36,150 bases of DNA from Spirochaetaceae bacterium (lineage in GTDB: Bacteria; Spirochaetota; Spirochaetia; Treponematales; Breznakiellaceae), in assembly GCA_031281945.1 (NCBI GenBank), contig JAITER010000093.1, positions 1 through 36,150 of the forward strand. Direction: 5' to 3'. The translations under genes and the position numbers were made by a program. Below are positions 1 through 8,597 of this stretch, piece after piece. The notes beneath the pieces are model-generated. The model was not told the origin of the DNA. It searched no databases and was given only the letters and a program-made list of their open reading frames with translations. How positions within the stretch are numbered: position 1 is the first letter of the stretch; each line of letters opens with the position of its first letter.

Positions 1-2
1 AC

Positions 3-2018
3 GGCTTTTCGGCCCGTTTCAGCCCCTCCTCCGTGGTTCCGGCCCAAAACGGGCTGGAGGTCTCCGTCCACGTGTCGGGCGGGCCCGATTACGAGGATTC
101 CGTTTACCTGATAAAGCTAGAGACGGTCGACCCGCAACACCCGCGCCTTTCCTCCCTTTTCGCCGGCGGCGTCGAGGCCGAGCTTTCAGCCGACAAGCTG
201 GTCTACCCGTTAACCGCCCCTTATGAAGACGGCGGCGAGGCGGACGTCCCATTCGTCTGGTCGGTCGACGGGAGCCAGGTTAAAAGCGTCTTCTACTCCT
301 TTAACAAAGGCTCCTCCTGGATTGAAGACACGGACAAGGACGGCTTTAGCGGCGAACTCTCCCTCTCGCCGGGCGAGTCGGCGGTGGTCTTAATCAAAGC
401 GCTGACTTTCGACGGCAAAACCGGCGTCTACTACATACCCGTAAACAGGGCCCCGGACAATTCGGCTGCGCTTTCCGCGCTGACGGCGGCAAGCGAATCG
501 GGCGGGACGCCGGCATGGTCGCCGGCTTTCTCGCCAAACGACGCTTCCGCCCTCAATTACACGGTCGCTTTCCCGAAGGACGCCTCCATTTCCACCCAAA
601 ACATAACGCTAACGGCGACAGCGGCGTCTCCCGCCGCGAAGGTGGAATTCGTAGGCGAAACAGGCTCCCAGTTCACCCTTGCTCCGGGCGGGCAAAAAAC
701 GGCGGTTATCCGCGTAACGGCCCAAAACGGCTCTTGCCTGGACTACATAATTTCCGTCAAATGGACGGAAACGACCTACACCGCGACTTTCGAGGGAACC
801 GGCGGCTACCCCGCCAGCCAAACGGCGTCCGTAACCTACCCCGCCTCCGTAGCCGAACCGGTTCCGCCGCAAAAAGCCGGCTATACTTTCTCCGGCTGGT
901 ACACCACCGAAACTTCAGGCGGCTCCAAAATAACATTCCCATACCAGTTAACTTCAGCCAAGACGTTCTACGCCCGCTGGACGGTAAACTCATACACCGT
1001 AAAATTCATGGTCGATGGAAACTCAAAATACACTTACACCGTGAACTACAACGGAACCCAAACGCTTCCCGCATTGCCAACAAAAACAGGCTCCGTCGCC
1101 AAAGGCTGGTACACGGCTTCATCGGGCGGCCAAAAACTCACCGGAACCGCCACGCCCGCCATCACCGCGAATACGGATTTCTACGTCCAGTGGCTCGCTT
1201 ACACAGACGCCGTGCCGCCAAACGCCTCAGGCGGCGAAATTAAATACGTCAGCACAAACCCAGGCTTTGATGAAGTCCATATTTTCACCGACACATCACT
1301 TTCAGGTTCTCAATTTAAAATAAGCAGAGGCGGCGCCCGGGCGGTAAAAGCTTTAATTGTAGCTGGAGGAGGAGGCGGCGGCGGAGCCAACGAAACCGAT
1401 TATGGCGGCGGGGGCGGAGCCGGAGGGCTTATAGAATATGGAGTAACTGCTGCAAGTGAAACTCCATACGTTATTAAAGTAGGCGCTGGCGGCCCTGGTG
1501 GAATCGGAAAAAAAACAGATGCGGACTGGGGCGCTGCAAACGGCGGCGATTCTTCCGCTTTCGGGCAAACAGCTACAGGCGGCGGCAGAGGCGGCGCTGG
1601 CGGCTGGGATGCGAATGGGTCAAGAGGAGACGCCGGAGGAAGCGGAGGCGGCGGTGGAGGAGCAATCGAAACCGCGCAAGGCAATTCCGGATCTGGAACA
1701 TCCGGGCAAGGCAATAACGGCGGCAAGGGTGGAACTGGAAGCGCCGGCGGCGGCGGCGGCGGCAAAAACGGCAAGGGTTCTAATGGAGGAAGCAACGGCT
1801 CCAGCGTACCTGGCGGCTCTGGCGCAACGCTAAATTATACAGGAAGTAATGAAGTGTACGCGCAAGGCGGAAATGGCGGCGGTAGTAATTCCGTTTCCCG
1901 TTCAGGGTACGGTACGGGAGGGAAAGGCGGAGGGACGCAAAGCGATTGGACTTCTGGAGAAAATGGCGTACAAGGCGTTGTAATTATAAAATTTCCGTAT
2001 GTTTACACTGAAAATTAA
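3..2018 (+). CDS. Repetitive Gly-rich surface protein (5' end outside window)
   Basis: The reading frame is open to the left edge, so the N-terminus and any signal peptide are missing; the GTG at 33 is probably internal. Visible domains in order: a beta-rich stretch; a cadherin-like beta-sandwich domain at about bases 455-762, with the typical LSALT start and an ending in DYIISVKW; two InlB B-repeat (Listeria-Bacteroides repeat) units at about 775-980 and 985-1200, marked by GYTFSGWYT, FYARW and FYVQW; then a Gly-rich domain from about 1330 to the stop, with long GGGGGAGG runs and a terminal VVIIKF strand. Such architectures are typical of secreted or surface proteins in gut bacteria and treponemes. 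The role is inferred to be surface display or adhesion; the substrate is unknown. The Gly-rich part is prone to repeat-length change. Confidence 0.8.
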   Translation, partial: GFSARFSPSSVVPAQNGLEVSVHVSGGPDYEDSVYLIKLETVDPQHPRLSSLFAGGVEAELSADKLVYPLTAPYEDGGEADVPFVWSVDGSQVKSVFYSFNKGSSWIEDTDKDGFSGELSLSPGESAVVLIKALTFDGKTGVYYIPVNRAPDNSAALSALTAASESGGTPAWSPAFSPNDASALNYTVAFPKDASISTQNITLTATAASPAAKVEFVGETGSQFTLAPGGQKTAVIRVTAQNGSCLDYIISVKWTETTYTATFEGTGGYPASQTASVTYPASVAEPVPPQKAGYTFSGWYTTETSGGSKITFPYQLTSAKTFYARWTVNSYTVKFMVDGNSKYTYTVNYNGTQTLPALPTKTGSVAKGWYTASSGGQKLTGTATPAITANTDFYVQWLAYTDAVPPNASGGEIKYVSTNPGFDEVHIFTDTSLSGSQFKISRGGARAVKALIVAGGGGGGGANETDYGGGGGAGGLIEYGVTAASETPYVIKVGAGGPGGIGKKTDADWGAANGGDSSAFGQTATGGGRGGAGGWDANGSRGDAGGSGGGGGGAIETAQGNSGSGTSGQGNNGGKGGTGSAGGGGGGKNGKGSNGGSNGSSVPGGSGATLNYTGSNEVYAQGGNGGGSNSVSRSGYGTGGKGGGTQSDWTSGENGVQGVVIIKFPYVYTEN

Positions 2019-2040
2019 CGCCGTCCGTTCAACCTAAAAA

Positions 2041-2098
2041 TCTATTTCGCTTAAATAGACCGCAACTAAAACACGCTCCCATCTTAATTTAGTTGCGG
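2041..2098 (+). terminator. Tandem hairpins downstream of the surface protein
   Basis: Two consecutive inverted repeats follow the stop codon at 2018: TCTATTT/AAATAGA (2041-2047 with 2053-2059) and CCGCAACTAAA/TTTAGTTGCGG (2060-2070 with 2088-2098). The second stem is 11 bp and perfect. No strong T-tract follows directly, so intrinsic termination is plausible but not proven; mRNA 3'-end protection is an alternative. Confidence 0.4.
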
Positions 2099-2382
2099 CC
2101 ATCCCTTCTTATGTTTATATTTTGACCCTGGATTGAGCGGCTTAAAGTAATTTTTGCCAATTTTTTGTTGCCGCGATTGCGTCTAAATTCACATTTTTCT
2201 AAGATACAACGCCATTTTAAGGAAACAGACAAGGGAGACGCTACGGGAATTACGCCGGTATAAAGGCATAAAAACACTGGAAGCGCGGGCGCCATAAGGA
2301 GTCGCCTGGGCGCGAATCAAAGTGATTTACGAATAAAAACTTTTGGATGCTCGGATATTGCGTGAGCGCAGCAATTTTACTT

Positions 2383-2950
2383 TTAGCCGCCTCTGGCACA
2401 AGTGATAACAAATAGCAGGAAATCGTCCCGGCTTTGGAACTCAAACGCCCAGAAGAAAGTACGCAAAGCATTACAGAATTCCGCCATCCTCCCGAAGTAC
2501 GAACGCGCTTTCTGCAAGTTTTCATCACAATAGTATCATCAACCCGTGAACCATAAACGTCAAAAGATTCAAAATACAACACATCTCGCAGACATGGTTC
2601 TCGCCGCGTCCGAAATTGTGTTACAGGCGCGTCCGCAATGCTTAAGGACATTGTTATTCTCATTCTCTATCTTCCATTGGGCGCGAGCGTAGCTTACCAG
2701 CAGCCTGGCATTCTCTTTGGTTGCTGGTTTGTCCGTTACCCAGTTGTTTTTGTAAACAATTTTCCCCTTCTCCCGGTTATACATCTCAAAAGAGAGGTAA
2801 TTTACCAAGAGGTTTTCCCCTTCAGCCCGGTTTTCAATGCCGTTTATCCACCGGCGCCAGTGTTCAAGACGGATCTTCCCGTTCCATTCGGCGCTAACAA
2901 GCGCTTCCACCTCGCCCCACTGTTAAACCGCAATGATAATGTCCTCATGA
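2383..2950 (-). pseudogene. Decayed DDE transposase, C-terminal remnant
   Basis: Read on the minus strand from about 2922, the frame contains a transposase C-terminal segment with YNREKGKIVYKNNWVTDK followed by ARAQWKIENENNNVLKH. The KIENE motif resembles the region of the third catalytic acidic residue in IS4-like DDE transposases. The frame then shifts, and the end of the protein is recovered in another frame (KARSYFGRMAEFCNALRTFF, then a conserved-looking FESRDDFL-like tail), stopping at 2385. The N-terminal half with the first catalytic residues is absent. Several frameshifts and the missing 5' part show it is inactive. Bases 2099-2382 between it and the preceding hairpins hold nothing I can identify. 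Confidence 0.6.
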
Positions 2951-3017
2951 AAGCGCAATAGAAATGACCTGTTTGGTAGAATAGCGGCAGGAGGCGGAGA
3001 CGGCCGGGAGACTACCA

Positions 3018-3521
3018 ATGGGACAAGTCGAGGAGCTTTTCAAAAACGCCTTCGCGCATCGTACCGGCGTGGGCTTTAAGCCTTTCCTCTATACGAGCCA
3101 GGTTGTTAGCGCAGGCGCAAATTATATTTTTGTCGCCAATGGCAAGGTAGTTTACCCTGGCGCGACGGATTTTCCGGTTCTTATTAGCATATTTAAGGAT
3201 TTGAACGGGAAGGCGCATGTTAAAGACGTAAAACCGCTTGGCCGCGCCGGGGCTTTGGCAAGTTACAACGCTTTCCTCTCTGTATCGGAAGACGATGAGG
3301 CCATACTTAAACAGGCTGCGAAACACCTTGTTGGCGCCAGTTTCAAAGTAAACTATGTTTCCACCCAGCTCGTCGGCTCTGGTTTAAATTACCGTTTCGT
3401 TGGTACGCAGACCATTATGAACAAAGATGTGACGAAGATCCCTGTATTTGTTACGGTTTACGTCCCGTTCTCCGGAAAACCATACATTACGGGTGTGCAA
3501 AAGGTGTATGATTTAGTATAA
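3018..3521 (+). CDS. Tandem two-domain cystatin-like protein
   Basis: A 167-residue protein made of two copies of one domain (about 8-75 and 96-163). Each copy follows cystatin/stefin logic: a helix, a beta strand, a Q-x-V-x-G-like loop and NY-F, then VPVFVTVY-like strands ending in a hydrophobic strand. The loop reads QVVSAGANY at residue 28 and QLVGSGLNY at residue 117, against the usual QVVAGTNY, so both loops seem to carry one extra residue. Cystatins use this loop to wedge into papain-like cysteine proteases; inhibition here is inference only. There is no signal peptide, so the protein is probably cytoplasmic unless exported by another route. A GGGAG ribosome site lies 7-8 nt before the ATG. 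The gene is convergent with the RPWFD pair at 3533-5966 and ends at a strong terminator. Confidence 0.7.
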   Translation: MGQVEELFKNAFAHRTGVGFKPFLYTSQVVSAGANYIFVANGKVVYPGATDFPVLISIFKDLNGKAHVKDVKPLGRAGALASYNAFLSVSEDDEAILKQAAKHLVGASFKVNYVSTQLVGSGLNYRFVGTQTIMNKDVTKIPVFVTVYVPFSGKPYITGVQKVYDLV

Positions 3522-3532
3522 GGATTATGCCT

Positions 3533-4300
3533 TTATTTAAAGCGGGCGTGTTTCGTCCGCTTTTTTTTACCTGACAGTTCTATAGGCGTGTTGCCAGCCG
3601 TTGGTTTTTTGTTAAGCGCTGTAGTTCCAGCGCTTCCTTTGGCGGGAGCTTTCGGGATAATGTCGCTTACCACCCCGACAAGATACCGGTTGTCATCTTT
3701 TACAGATATCATAAGTTGCACCGGTATAAGCGGGAGTATTCCTCCATTGTCGTAGGTTCCGCTTGACAGCGCTCCTTGTGAATATCCCCTAATCCTCCAA
3801 TTTTCGGCTTCGAACACCCGCTCATCGAACCATGGTCGTGATATATACGCCACAAAACCGTTAAACGACACTTCCCGCTTAGTCGAAGATCCTATTTCAA
3901 CATAATCGGCGCCTGAATTTGGCGGCCCCACCATGAAAGATACCGCCGTCCCCTGGCCTTTATACAAATCATACGGGGTTGTATCTACTAGAAAGAATTT
4001 CTCGGAGCCAGGCGCGATAGCCGCGAAATTGTCCACTTCAGTCTTTTTGATGGCGCTGTTCACGATGAACACGGCGTCCCCCGTAGCCTCTATCTCATGT
4101 AGCAGTGTTTTATATGATTTAGAGAATGAAGCCGAAGTAGGCGAATATTTATGTGTAAAACTTGACACAGGATCTATGAGTTTGAATAGCGCGTAAGCCG
4201 CCGCTAAATTTCCGTTTCCATGTGTAGAGGAGTATGGAGACCCGTACTCATCTTTTTCTAGAAGCAACGGGGACGCCAGTTCTTGGTAAACTTGTTTCAT
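3533..4300 (-). CDS. Uncharacterised RPWFD-motif protein, short paralogue
   Basis: 255 residues from the ATG at 4300, chosen because AGGGA lies 8 nt upstream; an in-frame ATG at 4366 would overlap the upstream gene and has no ribosome site. I do not recognise a named family. It shares two motifs with the upstream protein: VAYISRPWFDERVFEAENW at about residue 150, against IVRPWFDPVIFSAGGW, and a C-terminal LVGVVSDIIPKAP against QIIGYINEIVPPCP. Between them is a conserved LPLIPVQLMI-type strand. The N-terminal half lacks the long coiled coil of the paralogue. No signal peptide or membrane helix is visible, so it is predicted cytosolic. The C-terminus is basic (KKKRTKHARFK). It follows the paralogue by 13 nt, so the two are surely co-transcribed. 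Confidence 0.7.
   Translation of the reverse strand: MKQVYQELASPLLLEKDEYGSPYSSTHGNGNLAAAYALFKLIDPVSSFTHKYSPTSASFSKSYKTLLHEIEATGDAVFIVNSAIKKTEVDNFAAIAPGSEKFFLVDTTPYDLYKGQGTAVSFMVGPPNSGADYVEIGSSTKREVSFNGFVAYISRPWFDERVFEAENWRIRGYSQGALSSGTYDNGGILPLIPVQLMISVKDDNRYLVGVVSDIIPKAPAKGSAGTTALNKKPTAGNTPIELSGKKKRTKHARFK
3539..3568 (+). terminator. Rho-independent terminator of the cystatin-like gene
   Basis: The stem AAAGCGGGCG (3539-3548) pairs with CGTCCGCTTT (3554-3563), with one G-U pair, a TGTTT loop, and a run of T to 3568. It lies inside the 3' coding end of the convergent gene starting at 4300, so it encodes part of that protein's Lys/Arg-rich C-terminus on the other strand. Confidence 0.8.
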
Positions 4301-4313
4301 AACCGTTTCCCTG

Positions 4314-5966
4314 TTAGTTTCCCTTGCCCGGATCATCTGCGCATGGGCATGGCGGGACGATTTCATTTATATAACCGATAATCTGCACGCCTTTATTCGT
4401 AAGTTTATATCCGGTAGATGTTTTTTCACATTTAAAATCGGATTCGCTGTGGCTATACGTAGGTCCAAACTTGAAAGGCCCAAAACCCACTTGCGCGCCT
4501 GTGTTGCCAGAAAATGTGTTTTCATCAATATGTGACGTTGAGAAAGCCGACTCAATCGAAAGATCCTTTGCGATTATAAGAGCTGTCGTATACATAGGTA
4601 AAACGGCGTCTTTATCCATGGGATTCCCGCTTGAAATTTTATTTTTGTCAAACATTGTATTCGTCCATCCGCCCGCCGAAAAAATAACCGGATCAAACCA
4701 CGGACGGACTATCTGTATTGTAGCTATTTTTCCTCTTACTATAACATTTGACGTCTCTTGGTCCGCGCTCTTATGGGAAGAAGTTAAATCCGCATTGACG
4801 CCGATAGAGAATAAACCGTACGACAAAGCTACGCCGCCTCCATAACTGCTCGAAGAAGCGTGATTGTGTTCCTTGTATGTGTATTTTTCAAATTTGAGAT
4901 CACTATAAAACGGCGCCGGCGCCGCATCAATTTTATCTGCGTATTTATCCGCGATTTCGCCCAGTTTTTCTTGTATTTTGTCGTTAAGATCGCTAAGTTT
5001 GTCGTTCAGCTTATCAAGCTTATCATTCAAAGAATCAATCATTTTATCATTTTTTGCGTCTTGGGCTTTTTGCAAATCAGTTTTAGCGGCGGCTATCGCG
5101 TCTTCAAGGTTTTTCCTTTGCGGTTCTACTATTTGCAGGTATTGGTCTTTTGCGGCATCCGCCGCATCCGCCGCGCTTGTTTCACACCATGTTGATGGTA
5201 GCGGGATGCTGTAATCGATATTCCATTTAGTTTGATCCGTTGGGTTGGTTAGATACGTTTTGCTGATAAGCTGTTTAGCCTCGGTTATGGCCATAGACAA
5301 GCCGTCGTTTTTTGAGGTGTCCATTTCCGCAAGCGCGCGTTCAACATCGACCCTGCCGTTGATTGTAAGTTTGTTATACGCATCGTCTATCTTGCTTTGG
5401 AGTTTTTTGATAAACCCCTGACCTTTTATGGTTTTTGCGGCCTCAGAATCATACTTTGCGAAATAGTTAGCCGTCGCGCTGTCGTATTCTGATTTTGCGT
5501 TCAAATATGCCTGATAAAGAGGCGTAGTTGTAGCCGTAAATATGGTTTTAGGCGTAGCGGTTGGATCCGTTTCAAGGTCGGGATTTGGGATTTCCTTTGT
5601 ATCGTCGTAAAGCAACTTTCTTGCTTCGGCATAGCGTTTTTCCTGCGCCTCGTCATGATGTGTTTTTACGTTGGCTCCGTCAAGAATCTCTTTGTACACA
5701 ACGTTTAAGGTTTTGCCGCTCGAACCGCCCGAATTCCCTACGCTTGGTATTTGGTCTACTAGCATCGCAAAGTTGATGGTTTTCTGCACATCTATATTTG
5801 AAGTGTTGGATCCGGCCATTCCATTATAATCATCAGGATTTATCGGCTTATTAACGCCCAGTTGAATGATTTTATTTGTTTTGCCGGGGTCTTCGCCGCC
5901 CGGTGAATAACATAGCATAGAATATATTTGATCATAAACCTGATCAAACGCCTTGTTTTCTGACAT
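4314..5966 (-). CDS. Uncharacterised RPWFD-motif protein with coiled coil, long paralogue
   Basis: 550 residues from the ATG at 5966, preferred over the ATG at 5981 because GGAGGAG lies 6 nt before it. Order of parts: an N-terminal mixed region to about 120; an Ala/Lys-rich helical region; a coiled coil with heptad-like LNDKLDKLNDKLSDLNDK at about 310-340; a Ser/Gly-rich stretch (SSSSYGGGVALSYGLFSIGV); then the shared domain with IVRPWFD at about 420, a second GFGPFKFGPTYSHS segment, and QIIGYINEIVPPCPC near the end. The alternation of small and hydrophobic residues suggests a beta-rich fold. No secretion signal is seen. I recall similar unassigned proteins in other bacteria but cannot name a family. 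Function is unknown; partnership with the short paralogue is inferred from the operon. Confidence 0.7.
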   Translation of the reverse strand: MSENKAFDQVYDQIYSMLCYSPGGEDPGKTNKIIQLGVNKPINPDDYNGMAGSNTSNIDVQKTINFAMLVDQIPSVGNSGGSSGKTLNVVYKEILDGANVKTHHDEAQEKRYAEARKLLYDDTKEIPNPDLETDPTATPKTIFTATTTPLYQAYLNAKSEYDSATANYFAKYDSEAAKTIKGQGFIKKLQSKIDDAYNKLTINGRVDVERALAEMDTSKNDGLSMAITEAKQLISKTYLTNPTDQTKWNIDYSIPLPSTWCETSAADAADAAKDQYLQIVEPQRKNLEDAIAAAKTDLQKAQDAKNDKMIDSLNDKLDKLNDKLSDLNDKIQEKLGEIADKYADKIDAAPAPFYSDLKFEKYTYKEHNHASSSSYGGGVALSYGLFSIGVNADLTSSHKSADQETSNVIVRGKIATIQIVRPWFDPVIFSAGGWTNTMFDKNKISSGNPMDKDAVLPMYTTALIIAKDLSIESAFSTSHIDENTFSGNTGAQVGFGPFKFGPTYSHSESDFKCEKTSTGYKLTNKGVQIIGYINEIVPPCPCADDPGKGN

Positions 5967-6085
5967 AAACAACTCCTCCATAAACTAAAACATTTAGGTT
6001 ATACCAGATTTTTGGTTTGCAATATATTCCGTTTATACTATTAAAACAAATTTATTTAAAATATGCAAGCACTCGCAGGGCGACG

Positions 6086-6698
6086 TCATTTAACTTTGCA
6101 GAATAAGACTTCCCGCAGAAAATCGTAGCTGAGGCTTGCCCTGAACATTTTGCGGCTCAGACTAAACCGTTTTTCTGGGACGGCGGTCTTCCGCAGAAGA
6201 TACACGGCCGTTTTCCCCAACACATTCAGATTCTCCGCCGCATGATCCGTCCGCGCCCGGCAATGATCCTTCCCAAAGCATATACCCAATACGGCTCATC
6301 AAGCCCAGTTCCTCCTCGGTAAACTCAAAATATTCCTTCACTTCCCGGTAGGCCTCCGGATGGTTCTCCTTCACTGAAAGCGCATAATCCGCCCAATTCC
6401 CCCACGCGCTGACAATGCGGGCCGCCTTCTTCCGCTTCCACTTGAACCCGCACCCGCATATCGTCTTCCCATCTATGTTGATCTCCCTTCACCCCGCCTC
6501 CCGCGCTTCATCCAGCCGTCGCCCCAGACAGGCCGCCAATTCTATCGGGTCTATCCGGGCAAACGTCTTTTCATCGGGCGTCCCATTCGGCAATTCCAGA
6601 TGCCTCCACTCCCTTGGGCGCTTCATAGTATCACACCTTTGCGGAGAGAGGTTTTTAAATGACGCCGCCATGGAAAAATCTAACCCAAACATGCCCAT
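6086..6698 (-). pseudogene. Decayed ISAs1-family (H-repeat type) transposase
   Basis: On the minus strand the pieces of an ISAs1 transposase appear in order. REWRHLELPNGTPDEKTFAR is the start of the catalytic region. NIDGKTICGCG, equivalent to the usual IDGKT motif, and RIVSAW follow. After a large internal deletion comes DYALSVKENHPEAYREVKEY. The last part is in another frame (RTDHAAENLNVLGKTAVYLL, then KMFRASLSYDFLREVLF), stopping at 6086. At least one internal deletion, a stop between the first two blocks and a frameshift near 6270 show it is dead. The mix of short ORFs here is explained entirely by this relic. Confidence 0.75.
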
Positions 6699-6744
6699 CC
6701 GATGAAAGGATCGCAGGCCGCCACGGGATTAACAGTGAAAAAAA

Positions 6745-7805
6745 CAAGCAATTATTCGGGAAAGTTATAAGCGCTATCAGTCATCAGGTAAAATGAGAAG
6801 TCAAAAATCCTTGACCAACTCTGCCGGATTCCCGGTCTCAACCGCAAGCATCTTCACCATCTTCTGGCAAACTGATAGAAGACCGCAACCGTCTTCCTTG
6901 ACGGTAAGCGCGTCTTCCCCAATGCGGCGCGGCTAAAAAACCGCGAAAAAGAGCCGGCAAAATCATCCATGGCCCGGAGGCCGCCGTCTCCCTTAAAATC
7001 ATCCGGGAATATTTCGGCTTCATGCGCGGGCGGAAATGGAGGCCTTTTATATCACCCCCGCCGTCAAAGAAAATTCCTTGCCGTCAGTTCCGCCGCCACC
7101 AACAGGAAGCTCAAAGAGAAACGGAAAAAGAGCCGCCCCGGGGTTTTCGAGACAGATGCGGTTCATCACCGCGGAAACCATGAAGGCGGCGAGTTTAACC
7201 TCACCCTCGATTGCGCCGGCGTCTATTACGGCTGAGTTGCGCCGTCCGGTTTGCTCAATAAAGCCCAAACATGGGCCTTCCGGAGCCTACCCCCCCCCCC
7301 CAATCCATCTCGCTCCATCTTTTAGGGCTAGACAGCGATAACGGCGGTGAGTTTATCAATGAATGGCTACGGGACTGGTGTGAAAACAATGCCGTCCAGT
7401 TTACACGCGGCAGACCGTGTCATAAAAACGAAAACTGTTTCGTCGAACAAAAAACAACGCCCGCATCCGCAAATACTCCGGTTATTACCGCTTCGCTTCC
7501 CCCGCCGAGCTGGACGCTCTCAACCTGCTGTACCGGTCCCTCCGCCCGCTCTTGAATTATTTCACGCCTACAATGAAATTTATTGAAAAGGTCAAGTCAG
7601 GCTCCAAAGTGCGCAAGGTCTATGAGAAGATTCCCAAGAGCCCCTACCCTAGACTGCTTGAATCTCCGGACATTTCCGGCTATGTGAAGGCGAAACTAAA
7701 ACAACAGTTCAACCGTTAACCGCCGCGGCGCTGCTTCTGAAGCAGGTCCGCCGGGCGGTTAACGCTCTTATGACGGTTTATGAGCGGAAGCCGGCTGAAC
7801 CAAGC
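6745..7805 (+). pseudogene. Decayed rve-type (IS481-like) integrase transposase
   Basis: Assembled over several frames, the relic reads RYQSSG then NEKSKILDQLCRIPGLNRKH (N-terminal helix-turn-helix), RPGVFETDAV (first catalytic Asp), LNKAQTWAF, LDSDNGGEFINEWL (second Asp), CFVEQK (catalytic Glu), then LNYFTPTMKFIEKVKSGSK and LTAAALLLKQVRRAVNAL. All three DDE residues are still visible. A TGA replaces an expected Trp codon near 7234, a run of about 12 C at 7290-7301 shifts the frame, and there is another shift near 7717. The element therefore cannot make a full transposase. No clear terminal inverted repeats were found. Confidence 0.75.
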
Positions 7806-7868
7806 CAAGGCTTGTTTGCCTGGGCTTGGTTCAGCTTGCGGAAACTGAAGTTTCCGAGCAACTCTAGT
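7794..7868 (+). repeat. Two hairpins, second a copy of the dispersed AAACTNNAGTTT palindrome
   Basis: A perfect 13-bp stem, GCTGAACCAAGCC (7794-7806) with GGCTTGGTTCAGC (7823-7835), is followed at once by CGGAAACT/AGTTTCCG (7839-7856) and then GAGCAACTCTA. The second part matches the palindrome family also found at 9764-9791, 14661-14694, 33435-33464 and 33752-33781. It lies between the integrase relic and the 3' end of the folate gene. Confidence 0.6.
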
Positions 7869-7898
7869 GAATGGAAAGCATTTTTGTTACGCGCTATT

Positions 7899-8507
7899 TT
7901 AACGCGCTATTTGAATAAGGCCGCTTTTTACGCATATCGCGTCTACTTTTCTGTCGAAAGCTTCTACGGGAACTTCGTCTACAATTTGATTTTCCATGCA
8001 AAAAGCGCATATCGCCGAAGCTGGCGAAGCGTTGAACAGTTTTTCGTAAAAGCGGTCGTAAAACCCTTTGCCGCGCCCCAAGCGGTTTCCGCGCCGGTCG
8101 AAAGCGAGGCCGGGGGATATGACCAGAGCCGGAGGGCCTTCCATGTTAAAAACATCCGCTTCACGTCCGCAAGGCTCCAGTATGCCGAAGGCTCCAGGGC
8201 GGAAAGACGCTTTGTTGTAAAGCGGGCCGTCTTTTACCGGCGGTTCCACGCGAAAAAACCTCATGCATCCCTCAGATTCAACTTTTGGAGAATACACTTC
8301 TTTGCCGCTTTTAAAAGCCGCTCTAAAAAGAGCCTCCGTGTTAATTTCGTCAGGCATTGATATATAAATTAAAACGCGCTTAAAACCGTTCCACAAATCG
8401 CTGGCGTTGAGCGCGGACGCCGCCGCCTCTCCTTCTTCAGTAAAATTTACCGAAGTAAAACCGGAAAGCTTTTTTTTCATTTCGGCTCTTAATTCACGTT
8501 TCGTCAT
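7899..8507 (-). CDS. fau: 5-formyltetrahydrofolate cyclo-ligase
   Basis: 202 residues from the ATG at 8507 (MTKRELRAEMKKKL), the usual family start. The enzyme converts 5-formyltetrahydrofolate with ATP to 5,10-methenyltetrahydrofolate in the cytosol, returning a storage form of folate to one-carbon metabolism. The signature PGLAFDRRGNRLGRGKGFYD is intact near residue 140, as is the basic N-terminal helix. The length fits the family. There is no Shine-Dalgarno before the start; instead a TATAAT box ends 6 nt upstream, suggesting a leaderless transcript. The gene is divergent from the PHP phosphatase gene at 8598. Confidence 0.9.
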   Translation of the reverse strand: MTKRELRAEMKKKLSGFTSVNFTEEGEAAASALNASDLWNGFKRVLIYISMPDEINTEALFRAAFKSGKEVYSPKVESEGCMRFFRVEPPVKDGPLYNKASFRPGAFGILEPCGREADVFNMEGPPALVISPGLAFDRRGNRLGRGKGFYDRFYEKLFNASPASAICAFCMENQIVDEVPVEAFDRKVDAICVKSGLIQIAR

Positions 8508-8513
8508 GTTTTT

Positions 8514-8543
8514 ATTATACATGAGAGATGGTTGTGTAAGCAA
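8514..8543 (-). promoter_or_regulatory. Promoter of fau, probably leaderless
   Basis: On the minus strand TTGCTT (8543-8538) is followed after 18 nt by a perfect TATAAT (8519-8514), then six bases (AAAAAC) and the ATG at 8507. Transcription would start at or next to the start codon. There is no purine-rich ribosome site between the box and the start. Confidence 0.6.
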
Positions 8544-8597
8544 GCGAGTGCGCCTCTTTTCTAGCCATGTATACTCAAAAAGGTTAAGCTAAACCCC

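Noticed and set aside
1400..1833. Long alternative frames over the Gly-rich region on both strands
   Set aside because: They result from the repetitive GGC/GGA codon pattern of the surface protein; no ribosome sites.
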